A DNA stretch of 64,000 nt from Carnobacterium iners (GCF_900177385.1 NZ_FXBJ01000002.1:186001-250000); one strand, 5' to 3'; counted from the first letter of the stretch, positions 8,658 to 17,900 are shown. Made by a program: numbers and translations. Notes: generated from the letters alone by a model not told the origin.

Positions 8658-10298
8658 CTAATTTGCAGTAGCATTATCTGAAAGTTCTAGAGCTAGTCTA
8701 AGTTTTAAAGATAAGTTTGGATTGTTAATAGGTGTTTCATAAATTTCTTCACATTTAATAATTCGATATTTAACGGTATTGCGATGAATAAATAATAACT
8801 TGGCCGTTAATGTAATATCGCATTGAGATTCTAAGTAAACTTTTAATGTTTTTCTTAGTTCTTTATCCATTTCACTAATTGGAAAAGCTAGTTTTTTCAA
8901 AGTTGTAACACAAAAATGCTCTACCTGTGCTATAGGTGTGTGTTCAATTAATTGATTAAAGCCTTTTGTTTGATAATAATGGACAATTTCAAGAGAATCA
9001 GTATTTAAAATAGTTTTACACGTTTCTAGTGCTTCTTGGTAAGAAAAATAAATAGAATTTATCTCGTTCACATCATTGCCAATTGAAAAATGAAGTGCAA
9101 TAGGTAATTTATCTTTCAACTGATGATGGATAAGACAAAGCTTATTTTTTAGTTCGGATTCAGATTTTTGTAAAAGAATGCCATAATAAATAGTATCTTT
9201 AATTGGAAATAATAAGGCCTCTTCAAAATGATTGGCTACTTGCTTTTCCAACCATTCGTAGGTTAAGTGGTATTGATCTATTTCGAGCTCGTTACTGATT
9301 GTATTCAATTCTCTGTTTTCAAAATGAACAATAATAATTTTATAAGTGGTTGACTGAACTAGGCCATAATCTTTTCCATAATCTAACCAATTAATCGCTG
9401 TTTTCTTATTTTGATTTTCCTTTTTTATTAATTGAGAAAAAAAGGTTTCCCTCAATTGTAACTTGCTTTCTGTTATTTTCAAATTCTTATAAAGAGTGTG
9501 TAAAAGAACCGTATTGGCTTGTTCTATAGCAAACTGAGAAAAAGGATAAGGAATCTGATCAGCTTTGAAAATAACTAGTAAATAAGGGAAATAAGCATTT
9601 ATCTGAATTGGAAAGACAGAAACAAGTAACTGATTGTCATTGTCTATTTCAAAAAGAAAAGTCGATTCTTTATTTGTATCCCGGATTTTTTTCAAATGAG
9701 GCGTCAGTTGTTGATGATTATAATTAGCAAAACTCAAGTGTTGTTGAAAATGCTTTGATTCAGCAATAATTTCTGTAAAAGGATTAACCATCATAACTGG
9801 CCGTTTTAAAATCATACCTAAATGACTAATCAATATTTTTAGGTCTGCTCCTTTAATCATCAAGTTAGAAAATTTCTTTTGAATATCCAGTGCGTAATAC
9901 AATTTATCAGTTTGCTGATCCCAAACATAAGAAAGCAATTGATGAGAAATTCTTCCTAATCCCACAGTGCTTGGTATTTGTAGCAACGGGAAATTTAAAT
10001 TATCCGCAAAGGTAATCACTTCTTCATCTAATTCACTAATAAATCTTCCTAATTTAATTCCAAGTCCAGCCACTGGTAATTCATTTAGCGATTGAATAAA
10101 CGCACATAGCTTTTTGGGTTCACCTTTAAAGGCCATCGCTGTCGTTAATAACAACGTATGTTTTGACAAATACGAAGCAACGTCAGGTGCCTCAGAAATT
10201 TCAATTGTATAGACTTCTCTAGATAAATCTGCTTGTTTATTTAGAACTTGAATACTAGAAAAACTTGGTAATTCTAGTATTGTTTTAAGAGCCGTCAT
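8658..10298 (-). CDS. pucR: PucR family transcriptional regulator
   Basis: A 546-residue regulator. The N-terminal PucR domain (about residues 1-120; YTIEISEAPDVASYLSKHTLLLTTAMAF) is followed by a GGDEF-like central region. The C-terminal PucR helix-turn-helix is ITLTAKLLFIHRNTVKYRIIKCEEI (about 490-520). In Bacillus PucR controls the purine/ureide catabolic genes. It is divergent from a destroyed pucG-like aminotransferase gene, which supports that role. A decayed allD lies about 12 kb away. The frame is intact, so the regulator may outlive its pathway or control something else. The start follows GGGGGGAAATAA. Confidence 0.8.
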   Translation of the reverse strand: MTALKTILELPSFSSIQVLNKQADLSREVYTIEISEAPDVASYLSKHTLLLTTAMAFKGEPKKLCAFIQSLNELPVAGLGIKLGRFISELDEEVITFADNLNFPLLQIPSTVGLGRISHQLLSYVWDQQTDKLYYALDIQKKFSNLMIKGADLKILISHLGMILKRPVMMVNPFTEIIAESKHFQQHLSFANYNHQQLTPHLKKIRDTNKESTFLFEIDNDNQLLVSVFPIQINAYFPYLLVIFKADQIPYPFSQFAIEQANTVLLHTLYKNLKITESKLQLRETFFSQLIKKENQNKKTAINWLDYGKDYGLVQSTTYKIIIVHFENRELNTISNELEIDQYHLTYEWLEKQVANHFEEALLFPIKDTIYYGILLQKSESELKNKLCLIHHQLKDKLPIALHFSIGNDVNEINSIYFSYQEALETCKTILNTDSLEIVHYYQTKGFNQLIEHTPIAQVEHFCVTTLKKLAFPISEMDKELRKTLKVYLESQCDITLTAKLLFIHRNTVKYRIIKCEEIYETPINNPNLSLKLRLALELSDNATAN

Positions 10299-10502
10299 TT
10301 ATTTCCCCCCATGCTTAAATACAATTAGATAAGATACGGTAACTTATCATTGATTATTTTTTGGATATTTTTTACTAAAGATAATGTGGGCTTTAGTTAT
10401 TTTAGATAATGATAGCAATACTTACTGTACCATACACTAGTAGATAAAGAATTCAAATCATAAAAATAAAAGAAAGAGTTATCTATTCCAAAAAGAATTA
10501 TT

Positions 10503-11094
10503 ATGACTCCAGGACCTGTTGAAATAAGTCCTCGTGTTTTAAGACCCATGAGTATGCCTATTTCAGGACAATATGCCCCTGTATTTAGAGACATTATGGA
10601 TGATGTCTCAGAATTATTGAAAAATGTGTTTAGAACAAAAAATATAACTATCTTTTCCATAAATGGAACAGCACGCTCAGGAATCGAGGCTGCCATGTTG
10701 GGGTTAGTCGAAGAGGGCGATTGGGTATTAATTCCAGCTTTTGGACGATTTTCTTATTTGCTAGTCGAATTTGCTAAGCGTGCGGGAGTAAATGTAAGAT
10801 GCTCGAAAAAGACTGGGGAAAAACGTCTGAACCCAGCGAAGTGATTGCTGATAATAAAGAGTATCAACCGTAAATTGTGTAGAAGTCCCTGAAGGAGTCG
10901 ATGAAGCTGCGGTACGTTCTACCTTACTAACCGATTTTGGTGTTGAGGTAGCAGGTTCGTTCAGACCTCTTGTAGGCAAAGCTTGGCGTATTTGCAACAT
11001 AGTCTATAATAGCCGCAAGGAGAATGTTTTATTAACATTTAGCGGCCTTAGAAGCCTCACTAATTGTCAGCAACGCGCAAATCAACATTGGTAA
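10503..11094 (+). pseudogene. pucG: Decayed ureidoglycine/alanine-glyoxylate aminotransferase (pucG-like)
   Basis: The N-terminal third is readable as MTPGPVEISPRVLRPMSMPI...GNGTARSGIEAAMLGLVEEGDWVLIP-type sequence up to KRAGVNV. The frame then shifts near 10798, and the correct frame (EKDWGKTSEPSEVIADNKEY) ends at 10871-10873. The next recognisable part is the C-terminus (VPEGVDEAAVRSTLLTDFG...WRICNIVYNSRKENVLL), which ends with TAA at 11094. The central part with the PLP-binding lysine is missing. The family is class V aminotransferases of the PucG/AGXT group, which in purine catabolism transfer an amino group from ureidoglycine to glyoxylate. It is non-functional: at least one frameshift and one large deletion. 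Confidence 0.85.
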
Positions 11095-11185
11095 AGTTGT
11101 CCTTGCTGCAATAGCTGTGTAACATTAAAATTGATACTATTTAAAGACAAAAGGCAAAAAAAAAGACCAAATAGATCTTTTTTCT

Positions 11186-11920
11186 TTAAATAGATAACTT
11201 CTTAAACGTCTTCCCAACCGATTCTTGAATAACCAAATCGATTGGTAAATCAATTGTTAAAGGTGTTTTATTGATGACAATGACTCGTTTGCCTGTAAAG
11301 TAATGAATTAAATTCTTAGCCGGATGAACGGTCAAAGATGTCCCTGCAATAATAAGCAAATCAGAACTAGCTATCAGTTCTTTTGCTCTTTCTAGAACTT
11401 CTGGCTTAATATTTTCACCAAATAAAACGACATCTGCTCGTATGATGCCGTTATCAATTGGACATCGGGGAATATTTTGTTCATCTTTTTGAATCTCTTT
11501 AGGCCCATATTCACGGCCGCATACCATACAATGAAAATGGCGATTATTGCCATGCAATTCAACAACTAACTTACTTCCAGCCGTTTGATGTAATCGGTCA
11601 ACATTTTGTGTAATAATGCGGACATCTTTTGGTTTGTTTTCTAATGCAGCTAAATAAAGATGAGCAGCATTAGGTTCAGGTTTTATCCACTTCTTGTTTT
11701 TATTTGGTTGATTGAAAAACTTTTCGGGGTAATTTATCAAATAACGTTTGCTCATGACTCTTCTAGGATCTAACTTTTGCCTCTCCAGTTCAGTATAAGC
11801 CCCGTCATCAGAACGATAATCCGGTAGTCCACTTTCCGTCGATACTCCTGCTCCACCGAAAAAAGTAATGTGCTCAGCTTCGTTAATAAATTGTTGCAGC
11901 GTTCCTATCGGATCAGTCAT
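11186..11920 (-). CDS. cobB: Sirtuin family NAD-dependent protein deacylase
   Basis: A 244-residue Sir2 protein. Motifs in order: ITFFGGAGVSTESGLPDYRS (NAD binding), ITQNVDRLHQTAGS, ELHGN (catalytic histidine), a zinc-ribbon segment, DVVLFGE and GTSLTVHPA. The zinc segment has CMVC followed by RCPIDNG where most sirtuins have CPxC, so the fourth cysteine ligand appears replaced by aspartate. It would remove acetyl or other acyl groups from lysines, releasing nicotinamide. The start follows ATGGAGGAAGAG. A weak hairpin with T-rich ends lies past the stop (11129-11192 region). Confidence 0.9.
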   Translation of the reverse strand: MTDPIGTLQQFINEAEHITFFGGAGVSTESGLPDYRSDDGAYTELERQKLDPRRVMSKRYLINYPEKFFNQPNKNKKWIKPEPNAAHLYLAALENKPKDVRIITQNVDRLHQTAGSKLVVELHGNNRHFHCMVCGREYGPKEIQKDEQNIPRCPIDNGIIRADVVLFGENIKPEVLERAKELIASSDLLIIAGTSLTVHPAKNLIHYFTGKRVIVINKTPLTIDLPIDLVIQESVGKTFKKLSI

Positions 11921-11944
11921 TTCTCTTCCTCCATCTTAAATAGT

Positions 11945-12009
11945 AAAAATGCATGAAACTAAACGAGAGAGTAGGCTACCCACTTTCTTCAAGTCTACAT
12001 GCATTTTTT
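11945..12009 (-). terminator. Terminator after the 12.1 kb membrane protein gene
   Basis: Arms AAAAATGCATG and CATGCATTTTTT enclose a loop of about 42 bases containing a GTAGGCTAC stem. It lies between the membrane gene stop and the sirtuin start. Confidence 0.55.
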
Positions 12010-12092
12010 CTTTCTTTATCTTTTCTTATAATTTATGTCTATATTGGTTTATTTCATCTTTACTAAGTCAACTCTTTAAACCTAAGAATAGT

Positions 12093-12869
12093 TTAGTCTC
12101 TCTTTATCAGCTTATATCCAATGAAGTAAATGGCTACTCCTACTATCACTGATAGATAGATAATTAGATTGTTTATCGCCAATTGGCTAAATAAAATTAA
12201 CAATAGGATTATCGCGCTAAACAAGAATTGACTTGCTAGTAGTTCGTATCTTTTTACGGGGTTACCTTTATCGTCTTCAACTTTTTCTTTTGATAAAAAC
12301 CAAAATAATACAAAAGATAGTCCCAATACAACAAGGCTAAATACATTAACAAGGCTTAAATAATCTGCCCTATTAAAAGTTAAATACCCCATAAAAAAGG
12401 TCTCTATTATAAATAATCCCAAACTAATTCCACTAGCTAGTAGAACTTTCTTACTTTTTTGTCTATTTATTAGAATTAAAGCCATTGCTAAGACGTAAAC
12501 GAGTAAATAAATACTATTTTCATTATTAAAAGATAAATAGATACTAAGTCCTAACACCGAAAACAAATCAAAAAAGGTTTGGCTTTCGCCTGTTATGCCA
12601 TTTACTATTCTCATAAGTAAAATAATCCAAAAGATTACTAAAAGTTGAATAGTTTCATAGTAAAATAAATTTAAACCAGAAAACGCAGCCGCTAGAAATG
12701 CTGAATAATCATGTTTGGGATCAAGTTCTCTAGAAAGTGACCAAGTTAAAAATACTCCACTTCCTACGTAGAGTCCTGATGAAATCTTTCCTATTAAAAT
12801 CCAGCCTATAGCCGCTACGACTAATGACATGATTGCTATTAGCTGATTGGTTCTGTAATTGAAATCCAT
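12093..12869 (-). CDS. Unrecognised integral membrane protein
   Basis: A 258-residue protein with about eight hydrophobic segments and few charged loops. I do not recognise the family. It begins MDFNYRTNQLIAIMSLVVAAIGWILIG, has a short soluble loop RELDPKHDYSAF and another, KEKVEDDKGNPVKRYE, before the last two helices. AGGAAG lies a few bases before the ATG. It is in the same direction as, and downstream of, the small membrane protein, GDSL hydrolase and ABC genes, so it may belong to the same functional group, although spacers of 90-140 bases separate them. Confidence 0.6.
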   Translation of the reverse strand: MDFNYRTNQLIAIMSLVVAAIGWILIGKISSGLYVGSGVFLTWSLSRELDPKHDYSAFLAAAFSGLNLFYYETIQLLVIFWIILLMRIVNGITGESQTFFDLFSVLGLSIYLSFNNENSIYLLVYVLAMALILINRQKSKKVLLASGISLGLFIIETFFMGYLTFNRADYLSLVNVFSLVVLGLSFVLFWFLSKEKVEDDKGNPVKRYELLASQFLFSAIILLLILFSQLAINNLIIYLSVIVGVAIYFIGYKLIKRD

Positions 12870-13015
12870 GTTTCTTCCTAATGTAAAAATAAAATCACTC
12901 CTTAATAAATCGATTATTCCCCAATTCTAGCTCATTGATAAAGAAAAGACTTTTTTATTTATTTGCTAAAATTATTTGTTTTTTCTATACTACTTTTACA
13001 TCGCAAATTAAACAG

Positions 13016-13378
13016 TTATTTTTTTGTATTAGCCCATTTTTCGGTTATCATTTCTCTTTTGTTTCCCAAGAAAAATTTCGCCCAATCGCCATCGGCTTTA
13101 TATAAATTAAATAAGATATACAAACTTGCCGTTAAGAATCCAAATAGTCCCATTAAAACGATCAACACACCAATTACTAATGGATTTTTTTCTCTAAATA
13201 CAATCCATGTTGAAAAAATTAAGATTCCTGCAAAAAGATCAACTAAAGACATAATTCCCCAATTGTTGCTTAATAATGCTGGACCTTCTATTGAAAAATC
13301 ACCATTTATAAAGACATTTCCCAAAGACAAAATCATTGCTAGTGCACACAAGTAATAAACAAATTTAATATATTTCAT
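13016..13378 (-). CDS. Small membrane protein, DUF1475/DUF2834-like
   Basis: About 120 residues starting MKYIKFVYYLCALAMILSL, with three to four membrane helices. The pattern SLVDLFAGILIFSTWIVFREK recalls the DUF1475/DUF2834 families of small membrane proteins with unknown function; this likeness is weak. The charged C-terminus GNKREMITEKWANTKK would face the cytoplasm. The ATG at 13378 is preferred because AAAGGAAAG precedes it; an in-frame codon 36 bases upstream has no ribosome binding site. Confidence 0.6.
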   Translation of the reverse strand: MKYIKFVYYLCALAMILSLGNVFINGDFSIEGPALLSNNWGIMSLVDLFAGILIFSTWIVFREKNPLVIGVLIVLMGLFGFLTASLYILFNLYKADGDWAKFFLGNKREMITEKWANTKK

Positions 13379-13468
13379 ATTCTCTTTCCTTTCTAGCCCT
13401 TTACATAAGACCATTTGCTTAACGTTATAGGCAACTCTCTTACATTCTATCCTAAATTGCTATTCTTT

Positions 13469-14260
13469 TCATTTATTTATTATTTTATTAAGCACTTCTG
13501 CTATGACTTGATAACCCAATCCACTTGGATGAAATTCATCTATAGAAAGATAATCATCTAAATGATATTCAAATAATTCATACGTTGGTATATAAGCAAA
13601 TTTAACATCTGAATTTACAATCACACGTGTTTCATAGTTCCATTCTAAAAGAAATATCGCTTTTTCTGGTTCTTCTTCGCTATAAGGATTATACAGTCCT
13701 ATAAACGCTAATTGTGCGTCAGGATTGATTGTTCTAATTTCTTTTGTTATTGCTGCTAAATTTTCTTTGTAGCTTTTAAGTGCTTCCTCAAAAGCAAGAG
13801 TTAACGTTACACTATCCTCATATTCTAAGCGATTTAAATCATTTCCCCCAATAGAAAGAATGATCAAATTAGCGCCTAAAATACTCGCATTGTTCTCTCC
13901 GCTTTTAATAGATTTTACTAAGTCTGCACTTTCATAGCCAGGTATAGAACTATTTTTAACAGCTTTTTTTTCTTGCCCTTCTTTAGCGATTAAATCTAAG
14001 TATCTTCCTCCTATACCTAGTTCTTCTTCGTCTCCTATTCCAAATCCTATAGAATCGCCAAGAATAAGGATTTCAGAAGAGTCTGTTGGTATTTCATCAC
14101 TTTCTTCAGGTAAACTTTGCATACTTTCCATTGGTTTTTCTGTTTGGTTTTCTTCTTCACTTTTGCTGACATTTACTGAGGCAACGAATCCCCCTATAAA
14201 AATAATCGATAAAGCTAACGAACTAACTAATATTAGTGGCCAAATGACTTTTTTAAACAT
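13469..14260 (-). CDS. Surface-anchored SGNH/GDSL hydrolase
   Basis: A 263-residue protein with an N-terminal membrane anchor (residues 8-30) and a serine/acid-rich linker, then an SGNH hydrolase domain outside the membrane. Catalytic blocks are LILGDSIGFGIGD (serine), LSIGGNDLN (Gly and Asn) and SIDEFHPSGLGYQ (Asp and His). Members are esterases, lipases or carbohydrate deacetylases. It lies 23 bases after an ABC permease gene, so it is probably the third gene of that operon. The same arrangement of ABC pair plus GDSL protein is seen elsewhere in Bacillota. The start follows AAGGAG. Confidence 0.85.
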   Translation of the reverse strand: MFKKVIWPLILVSSLALSIIFIGGFVASVNVSKSEEENQTEKPMESMQSLPEESDEIPTDSSEILILGDSIGFGIGDEEELGIGGRYLDLIAKEGQEKKAVKNSSIPGYESADLVKSIKSGENNASILGANLIILSIGGNDLNRLEYEDSVTLTLAFEEALKSYKENLAAITKEIRTINPDAQLAFIGLYNPYSEEEPEKAIFLLEWNYETRVIVNSDVKFAYIPTYELFEYHLDDYLSIDEFHPSGLGYQVIAEVLNKIINK

Positions 14261-14283
14261 ACTGATTCTCCTTAATAGTCGAT

Positions 14284-15285
14284 TTAAACGAGGACATCTT
14301 TGTGGTTAAATACAATGAAACTAATGATTAACGACAATAAGGCCCAGGCACTTAGTATCAGAACAGAAAAGTTTAAGCTCATCCCTTCAATAAGTTGATA
14401 AGATCCGGTTAAATAGCGCGTAAGATCTAAGTTTGTTACAAAGAAATATTTCACTAACTCCCATTCAGATAAGAAAAACTGTAGAAACTGACCACCAATT
14501 AAAGAGGCCATCAATATCCCTATCGCTGATGAGCTGTTATCAACTACAACCGATATCAATAGTGTGATGGACGCTACTACTGTAGACACAAACCATAATA
14601 AGGAATAAATCAATAACGTGTATTGGAATCGAGAGATTAGTATCGTTGAATTTGCATTTAACTCACCATTAACTAAACTAAAACCTGTCACGATGGGCTC
14701 ACTAAAGCCCCACTGTTGAAAAAACAAATAGGAGATTAAAGTAGATAAAACGCCAATGATAAAAACTAAAAGTGTAGTCATCATGATAAGTGCAATATAC
14801 TTACTCAATAATATTTTCCATCTAGGAACGGCTCTTGTGAGTAAGATCTTGATTGTTTTATTGGAAAATTCACTTGAAACTAAATCTGCGGCTAGAATAA
14901 CAACTAAAAGAGGAATAAAGAGGATGATGCCTTGTTCAACAAATTGAACATTGAATTTAGAGGCCGTTGGAGTAATAGGGTTAATATCATTTTCGATAAA
15001 ATAAGTTAATTGCTGAATTTCTCTATCGACAGATAATCTAACTTCCTTTGGGATAAATTCATTAGTACTGCGTTCTTCAAGATCATCAAGCCTTTGAGTA
15101 GTCAAACTTCTCCAATCATATTCCGCCCCGCCAGATTCTGCTTCAAATTTTTGGATATTCTGATCATAAGAATATTTTTGACCGTAGGCAAGTAAACTGA
15201 TAAAAATTAAAAGTAAAAGAACAATTAGAATCATTTTTTTCTTTAGTAAAATTTTTGTTATCTCGTTTTGGACTAACGAAATCAT
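14284..15285 (-). CDS. ABC-2 type transporter permease
   Basis: A 333-residue permease. The first helix is at residues 18-35 and a large extracellular loop follows (about residues 36-115, partly YDQNIQKFEAESGGAEYDWRSL). Then come five helices, starting with GIILFIPLLVVILAADLVSSEFSNKTIKILLTR. That segment is characteristic of BcrB/NatB-type ABC-2 exporters. It pairs with the ATPase 12 bases upstream. The likely role is export of, or resistance to, an antibiotic, peptide or ion; the sequence does not show which. Confidence 0.85.
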   Translation of the reverse strand: MISLVQNEITKILLKKKMILIVLLLLIFISLLAYGQKYSYDQNIQKFEAESGGAEYDWRSLTTQRLDDLEERSTNEFIPKEVRLSVDREIQQLTYFIENDINPITPTASKFNVQFVEQGIILFIPLLVVILAADLVSSEFSNKTIKILLTRAVPRWKILLSKYIALIMMTTLLVFIIGVLSTLISYLFFQQWGFSEPIVTGFSLVNGELNANSTILISRFQYTLLIYSLLWFVSTVVASITLLISVVVDNSSSAIGILMASLIGGQFLQFFLSEWELVKYFFVTNLDLTRYLTGSYQLIEGMSLNFSVLILSAWALLSLIISFIVFNHKDVLV

Positions 15286-15297
15286 ATTATCACACCT

Positions 15298-16209
15298 TTA
15301 CCCAATTTTATGTCTGTCTGTAAGTGTCAAAAAGAGATCTTCTAACGTTCTCTTTTTATTTTCAACATACTTAATCTCAAAACCTAGATCAAATAATGTT
15401 TTATTTATTTTTAAGAGCTTTTCTAAATCAACTAGCGCTGTTAATTTAGTTGCATTAATCGTTGAATCAACATCAAATCTTTTTTTAAGAACTAACTGGG
15501 CTTTTTCAGGATTATCTATTGTCCAAACAACTTCGCCAGTTGATAAAACTTCATCGATTGAGGTATTTCTAATAATCGTTCCGTTATTTATGATACTAAC
15601 TCGGTCACACATCAATTGAACTTCACTAATTAAATGTGAAGAAATTAATACTGCAATACCTTTTTCTTTAGCTAATTTTTTTACGATTTCCCTAAACTCA
15701 TGGATTCCTTGAGGATCAAGTCCATTCGTCGGTTCATCTAAAATTAATAAATTAGGTTTATGAATCAAAGCTTGGGCTAGGCCAACTCTTTGTTTCATTC
15801 CCATAGAATAGATAGCTACTTTATCATGGATACGTTCTCCCATACCAACTAATTCTACAGCTTCATCAATATCTTTTTTAGTCACATTTTTTGACATACT
15901 ACCCAGTAATTCAAGATTTTTATAGCCACTCATATAGTCATAAAGATCAGGACCTTCTATAATACACCCTACATTAGACATCGCTTTTACAAAGTCTTTC
16001 TCAATAGAATGTCCGCAGATTGTTATCTCTCCTGAAGTCGGTTTTAATAAACCTACTATCATTCTTAAGGTCGTCGTTTTTCCAGAGCCATTTGGTCCTA
16101 AAAAAGCTAAGATTTCACCTTGTTTAATATCAAGATTAATCTCTTTTATAATTTGATTTTTCTTAATTTTTTTTGCTAAATTAGAAACCTTTAATACCGA
16201 TATGTCCAT
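15298..16209 (-). CDS. ABC transporter ATP-binding protein (BcrA/NatA type)
   Basis: A 303-residue ATPase. Walker A is GPNGSGKTT (about residue 40), the signature motif is YSMGMKQRVGLAQAL, Walker B is LLILDEPTNGLDP, and the switch histidine is in LISSHL. The C-terminal 80 residues are the small extension typical of bacitracin-exporter-like subunits. It is the first gene of an operon with the ABC-2 permease and GDSL hydrolase. The start follows AAGAGG. Confidence 0.92.
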   Translation of the reverse strand: MDISVLKVSNLAKKIKKNQIIKEINLDIKQGEILAFLGPNGSGKTTTLRMIVGLLKPTSGEITICGHSIEKDFVKAMSNVGCIIEGPDLYDYMSGYKNLELLGSMSKNVTKKDIDEAVELVGMGERIHDKVAIYSMGMKQRVGLAQALIHKPNLLILDEPTNGLDPQGIHEFREIVKKLAKEKGIAVLISSHLISEVQLMCDRVSIINNGTIIRNTSIDEVLSTGEVVWTIDNPEKAQLVLKKRFDVDSTINATKLTALVDLEKLLKINKTLFDLGFEIKYVENKKRTLEDLFLTLTDRHKIG

Positions 16210-16342
16210 AATAAGCCTCTTTTCAAAAATAATTTTATTTACATAATAAAGATTAGCCTAGAAGACAGCAGTATTTCCAAGTGTTACTATTAAGAATAAA
16301 AACGTGCAAACATATTGAGTGAAATAAGTCAGGATGATTAAC

Positions 16343-17092
16343 CTACTCCGTTATTTCAACTGCATGAATAAAAAGTCTACCATCATTAACGTCATAATTA
16401 CAAGTAACTAGCGTCAGTATATTATCTTCTGCAGAAACTGGCGTATCTAATGAGAAAATAGACTCATTTTTTAGCGTATCAATAAAATTGCTGAATTCAT
16501 TGTCTTCAAATGTGACATTAATAAAATCAACGTTTGCATCAGAAGGATGTACTGAAAAAATTTTATATGTTCGTTTTGTAAATGGGTCACTAAAAATAAA
16601 TTCAGAATGTTCAGATAAAAAATCTTCTGAAAGATAACGATCTAAATCTTTAAACATCTGTCCGTATTTAGCATAATGTCCATAAAGAATTGTATGTTTA
16701 TCTAGACCCATACCAGCATTTCGATAATCCATAAAAATCGTACCTAAAACATCTTCTTCTTTGTAGAAATTATGCTTCAAATAATAGTCATTATCCTCTC
16801 CTCGTACAACTGGATAATCAATAGCTGTATCGGCAATGTTTAACCAACCCATGTAATCAGGATTAAGATCATAATATTTCGCAGCTTCATTTCTTACAAA
16901 TAATCGGTTTTCTTCAGTAATTTTAGTAGTAGCCATTGTCTTTTTGACTTCTTTATCATTAGCAGTTGTTTGAACCAAAGCACTCTCTGGTACTTTAACG
17001 TCTTTGCGTTGAGCGGATACTACGTTGTAATAATAGAAGATTTGTACTAAAAGTAGGCTGGATAAAATCATGAGTCCATACTTTTTTTTCAT
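16343..17092 (-). CDS. srtB: Class B sortase
   Basis: A 249-residue transpeptidase with an N-terminal membrane anchor (residues 5-22) and an extracellular sortase domain. DTAIDYPVVRGEDNDYYLKHNFY and GTIFMDYRN are class B features. The catalytic residues are the histidine in ILYGHY, Cys231 in TLVTCNYD and Arg239 in DGRLFIHA. Sortases cleave a C-terminal sorting signal and join the protein to peptidoglycan. The neighbouring divergent fasciclin gene ends in such a signal and is the likely substrate. The start at 17092 is chosen because GGAGG lies 7 bases upstream; an in-frame codon 39 bases upstream is poorly placed. Confidence 0.9.
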   Translation of the reverse strand: MKKKYGLMILSSLLLVQIFYYYNVVSAQRKDVKVPESALVQTTANDKEVKKTMATTKITEENRLFVRNEAAKYYDLNPDYMGWLNIADTAIDYPVVRGEDNDYYLKHNFYKEEDVLGTIFMDYRNAGMGLDKHTILYGHYAKYGQMFKDLDRYLSEDFLSEHSEFIFSDPFTKRTYKIFSVHPSDANVDFINVTFEDNEFSNFIDTLKNESIFSLDTPVSAEDNILTLVTCNYDVNDGRLFIHAVEITE

Positions 17093-17136
17093 ATAGGTTC
17101 CTCCATTTTTTTTTTTTATTTTTGAGTTCATTTATT

Positions 17137-17190
17137 TTGACAGCGGTTTCGTCATAATGGTATTGTAACTTATGTAGACAGAGATAACAA
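17137..17190. promoter_or_regulatory. Overlapping divergent promoters for srtB and the fasciclin gene
   Basis: Plus strand: TTGACA (17137-17142), an 18-base spacer, TATTGT (17161-17166), directed at the fasciclin gene. Minus strand: TTGTTA (17185-17190), a 17-base spacer, TACAAT (17162-17167), directed at srtB. The two -10 boxes occupy almost the same bases, so the promoters probably compete. Confidence 0.6.
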
Positions 17191-17224
17191 AATATAAACA
17201 CTGTCACAGAAGGAGATGGAAAAA

Positions 17225-17860
17225 ATGAACAAGATTTCGAAGATTGCATTTTCTCTTGTCACTCTATTGTTACTATCGCCAATTTTTGCCGCAACTGCTA
17301 ACGCAGCAGAACCTACAGAAGATGTAGTAGGTATCGCCCTCAGTAACCCTGATTTCAGTATCCTTGTCTCAGCCCTCCAAAAAGCAGAACTTGTTGACAC
17401 CCTTAAAGGAGACGGCCCCTTCACTGTATTTGCACCAACTAATGCTGCATTCGAAAAATTATTAATGGAATTAGATATTACGGCAGACGAATTATTAGCA
17501 CAACCTGATTTAGCAAAAGTTCTTACTTACCATGTAGTTTCTGGAAAAGTACTTGCTGGTGATTTAACTGATGGAATGACAGCACCAACAGTAAATGGTG
17601 AAGAATTAACATTTGATCTTTCAGCAGATCCAATGGTTAACAAATCTATGATTACTACAACAGATATCGAAGCAACAAATGGTGTCGTTCACGTTATTGA
17701 TACGGTCTTAGTACCTTCAAACTTTGCATTACAAGAAGTTGCAATGGAAGAAGAGACGGTCGCAAAAACAGGCATTGAAAGCAACACAGCACTTCTTGTA
17801 GCTATGCTAGTTACAGCTAGTGCAATTGGCTTCGTAGTTTTCAAAAAGAAACAAGCATAA
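17225..17860 (+). CDS. Fasciclin-domain surface protein with sortase-type C-terminus
   Basis: About 211 residues. A signal peptide (residues 1-29, ending ANA/AEP) is followed by one FAS1 domain (about 30-165). It contains DTLKGDGPFTVFAPTNAAFEKL, LTYHVVSGKVLAGDL and ATNGVVHVIDTVLVPSN. The C-terminus is a linker, then VAKTGIES, a hydrophobic helix and KKKQA, a cell-wall sorting signal in which VAKTG replaces LPXTG. Fasciclin domains mediate adhesion. The start at 17225 is chosen because AAGGAG lies 9 bases upstream; an ATG at 17216 touches that site. It is divergent from a class B sortase. Confidence 0.9.
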   Translation: MNKISKIAFSLVTLLLLSPIFAATANAAEPTEDVVGIALSNPDFSILVSALQKAELVDTLKGDGPFTVFAPTNAAFEKLLMELDITADELLAQPDLAKVLTYHVVSGKVLAGDLTDGMTAPTVNGEELTFDLSADPMVNKSMITTTDIEATNGVVHVIDTVLVPSNFALQEVAMEEETVAKTGIESNTALLVAMLVTASAIGFVVFKKKQA

Positions 17861-17900
17861 GTTAATTATTAAATAAATTTGTATCATTCATCTGATTATT

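Noticed and set aside
10761-11000. Minus-strand open frame opposite the aminotransferase relic
   Set aside because: It lies antisense to the recognisable C-terminal aminotransferase sequence and has no ribosome binding site.
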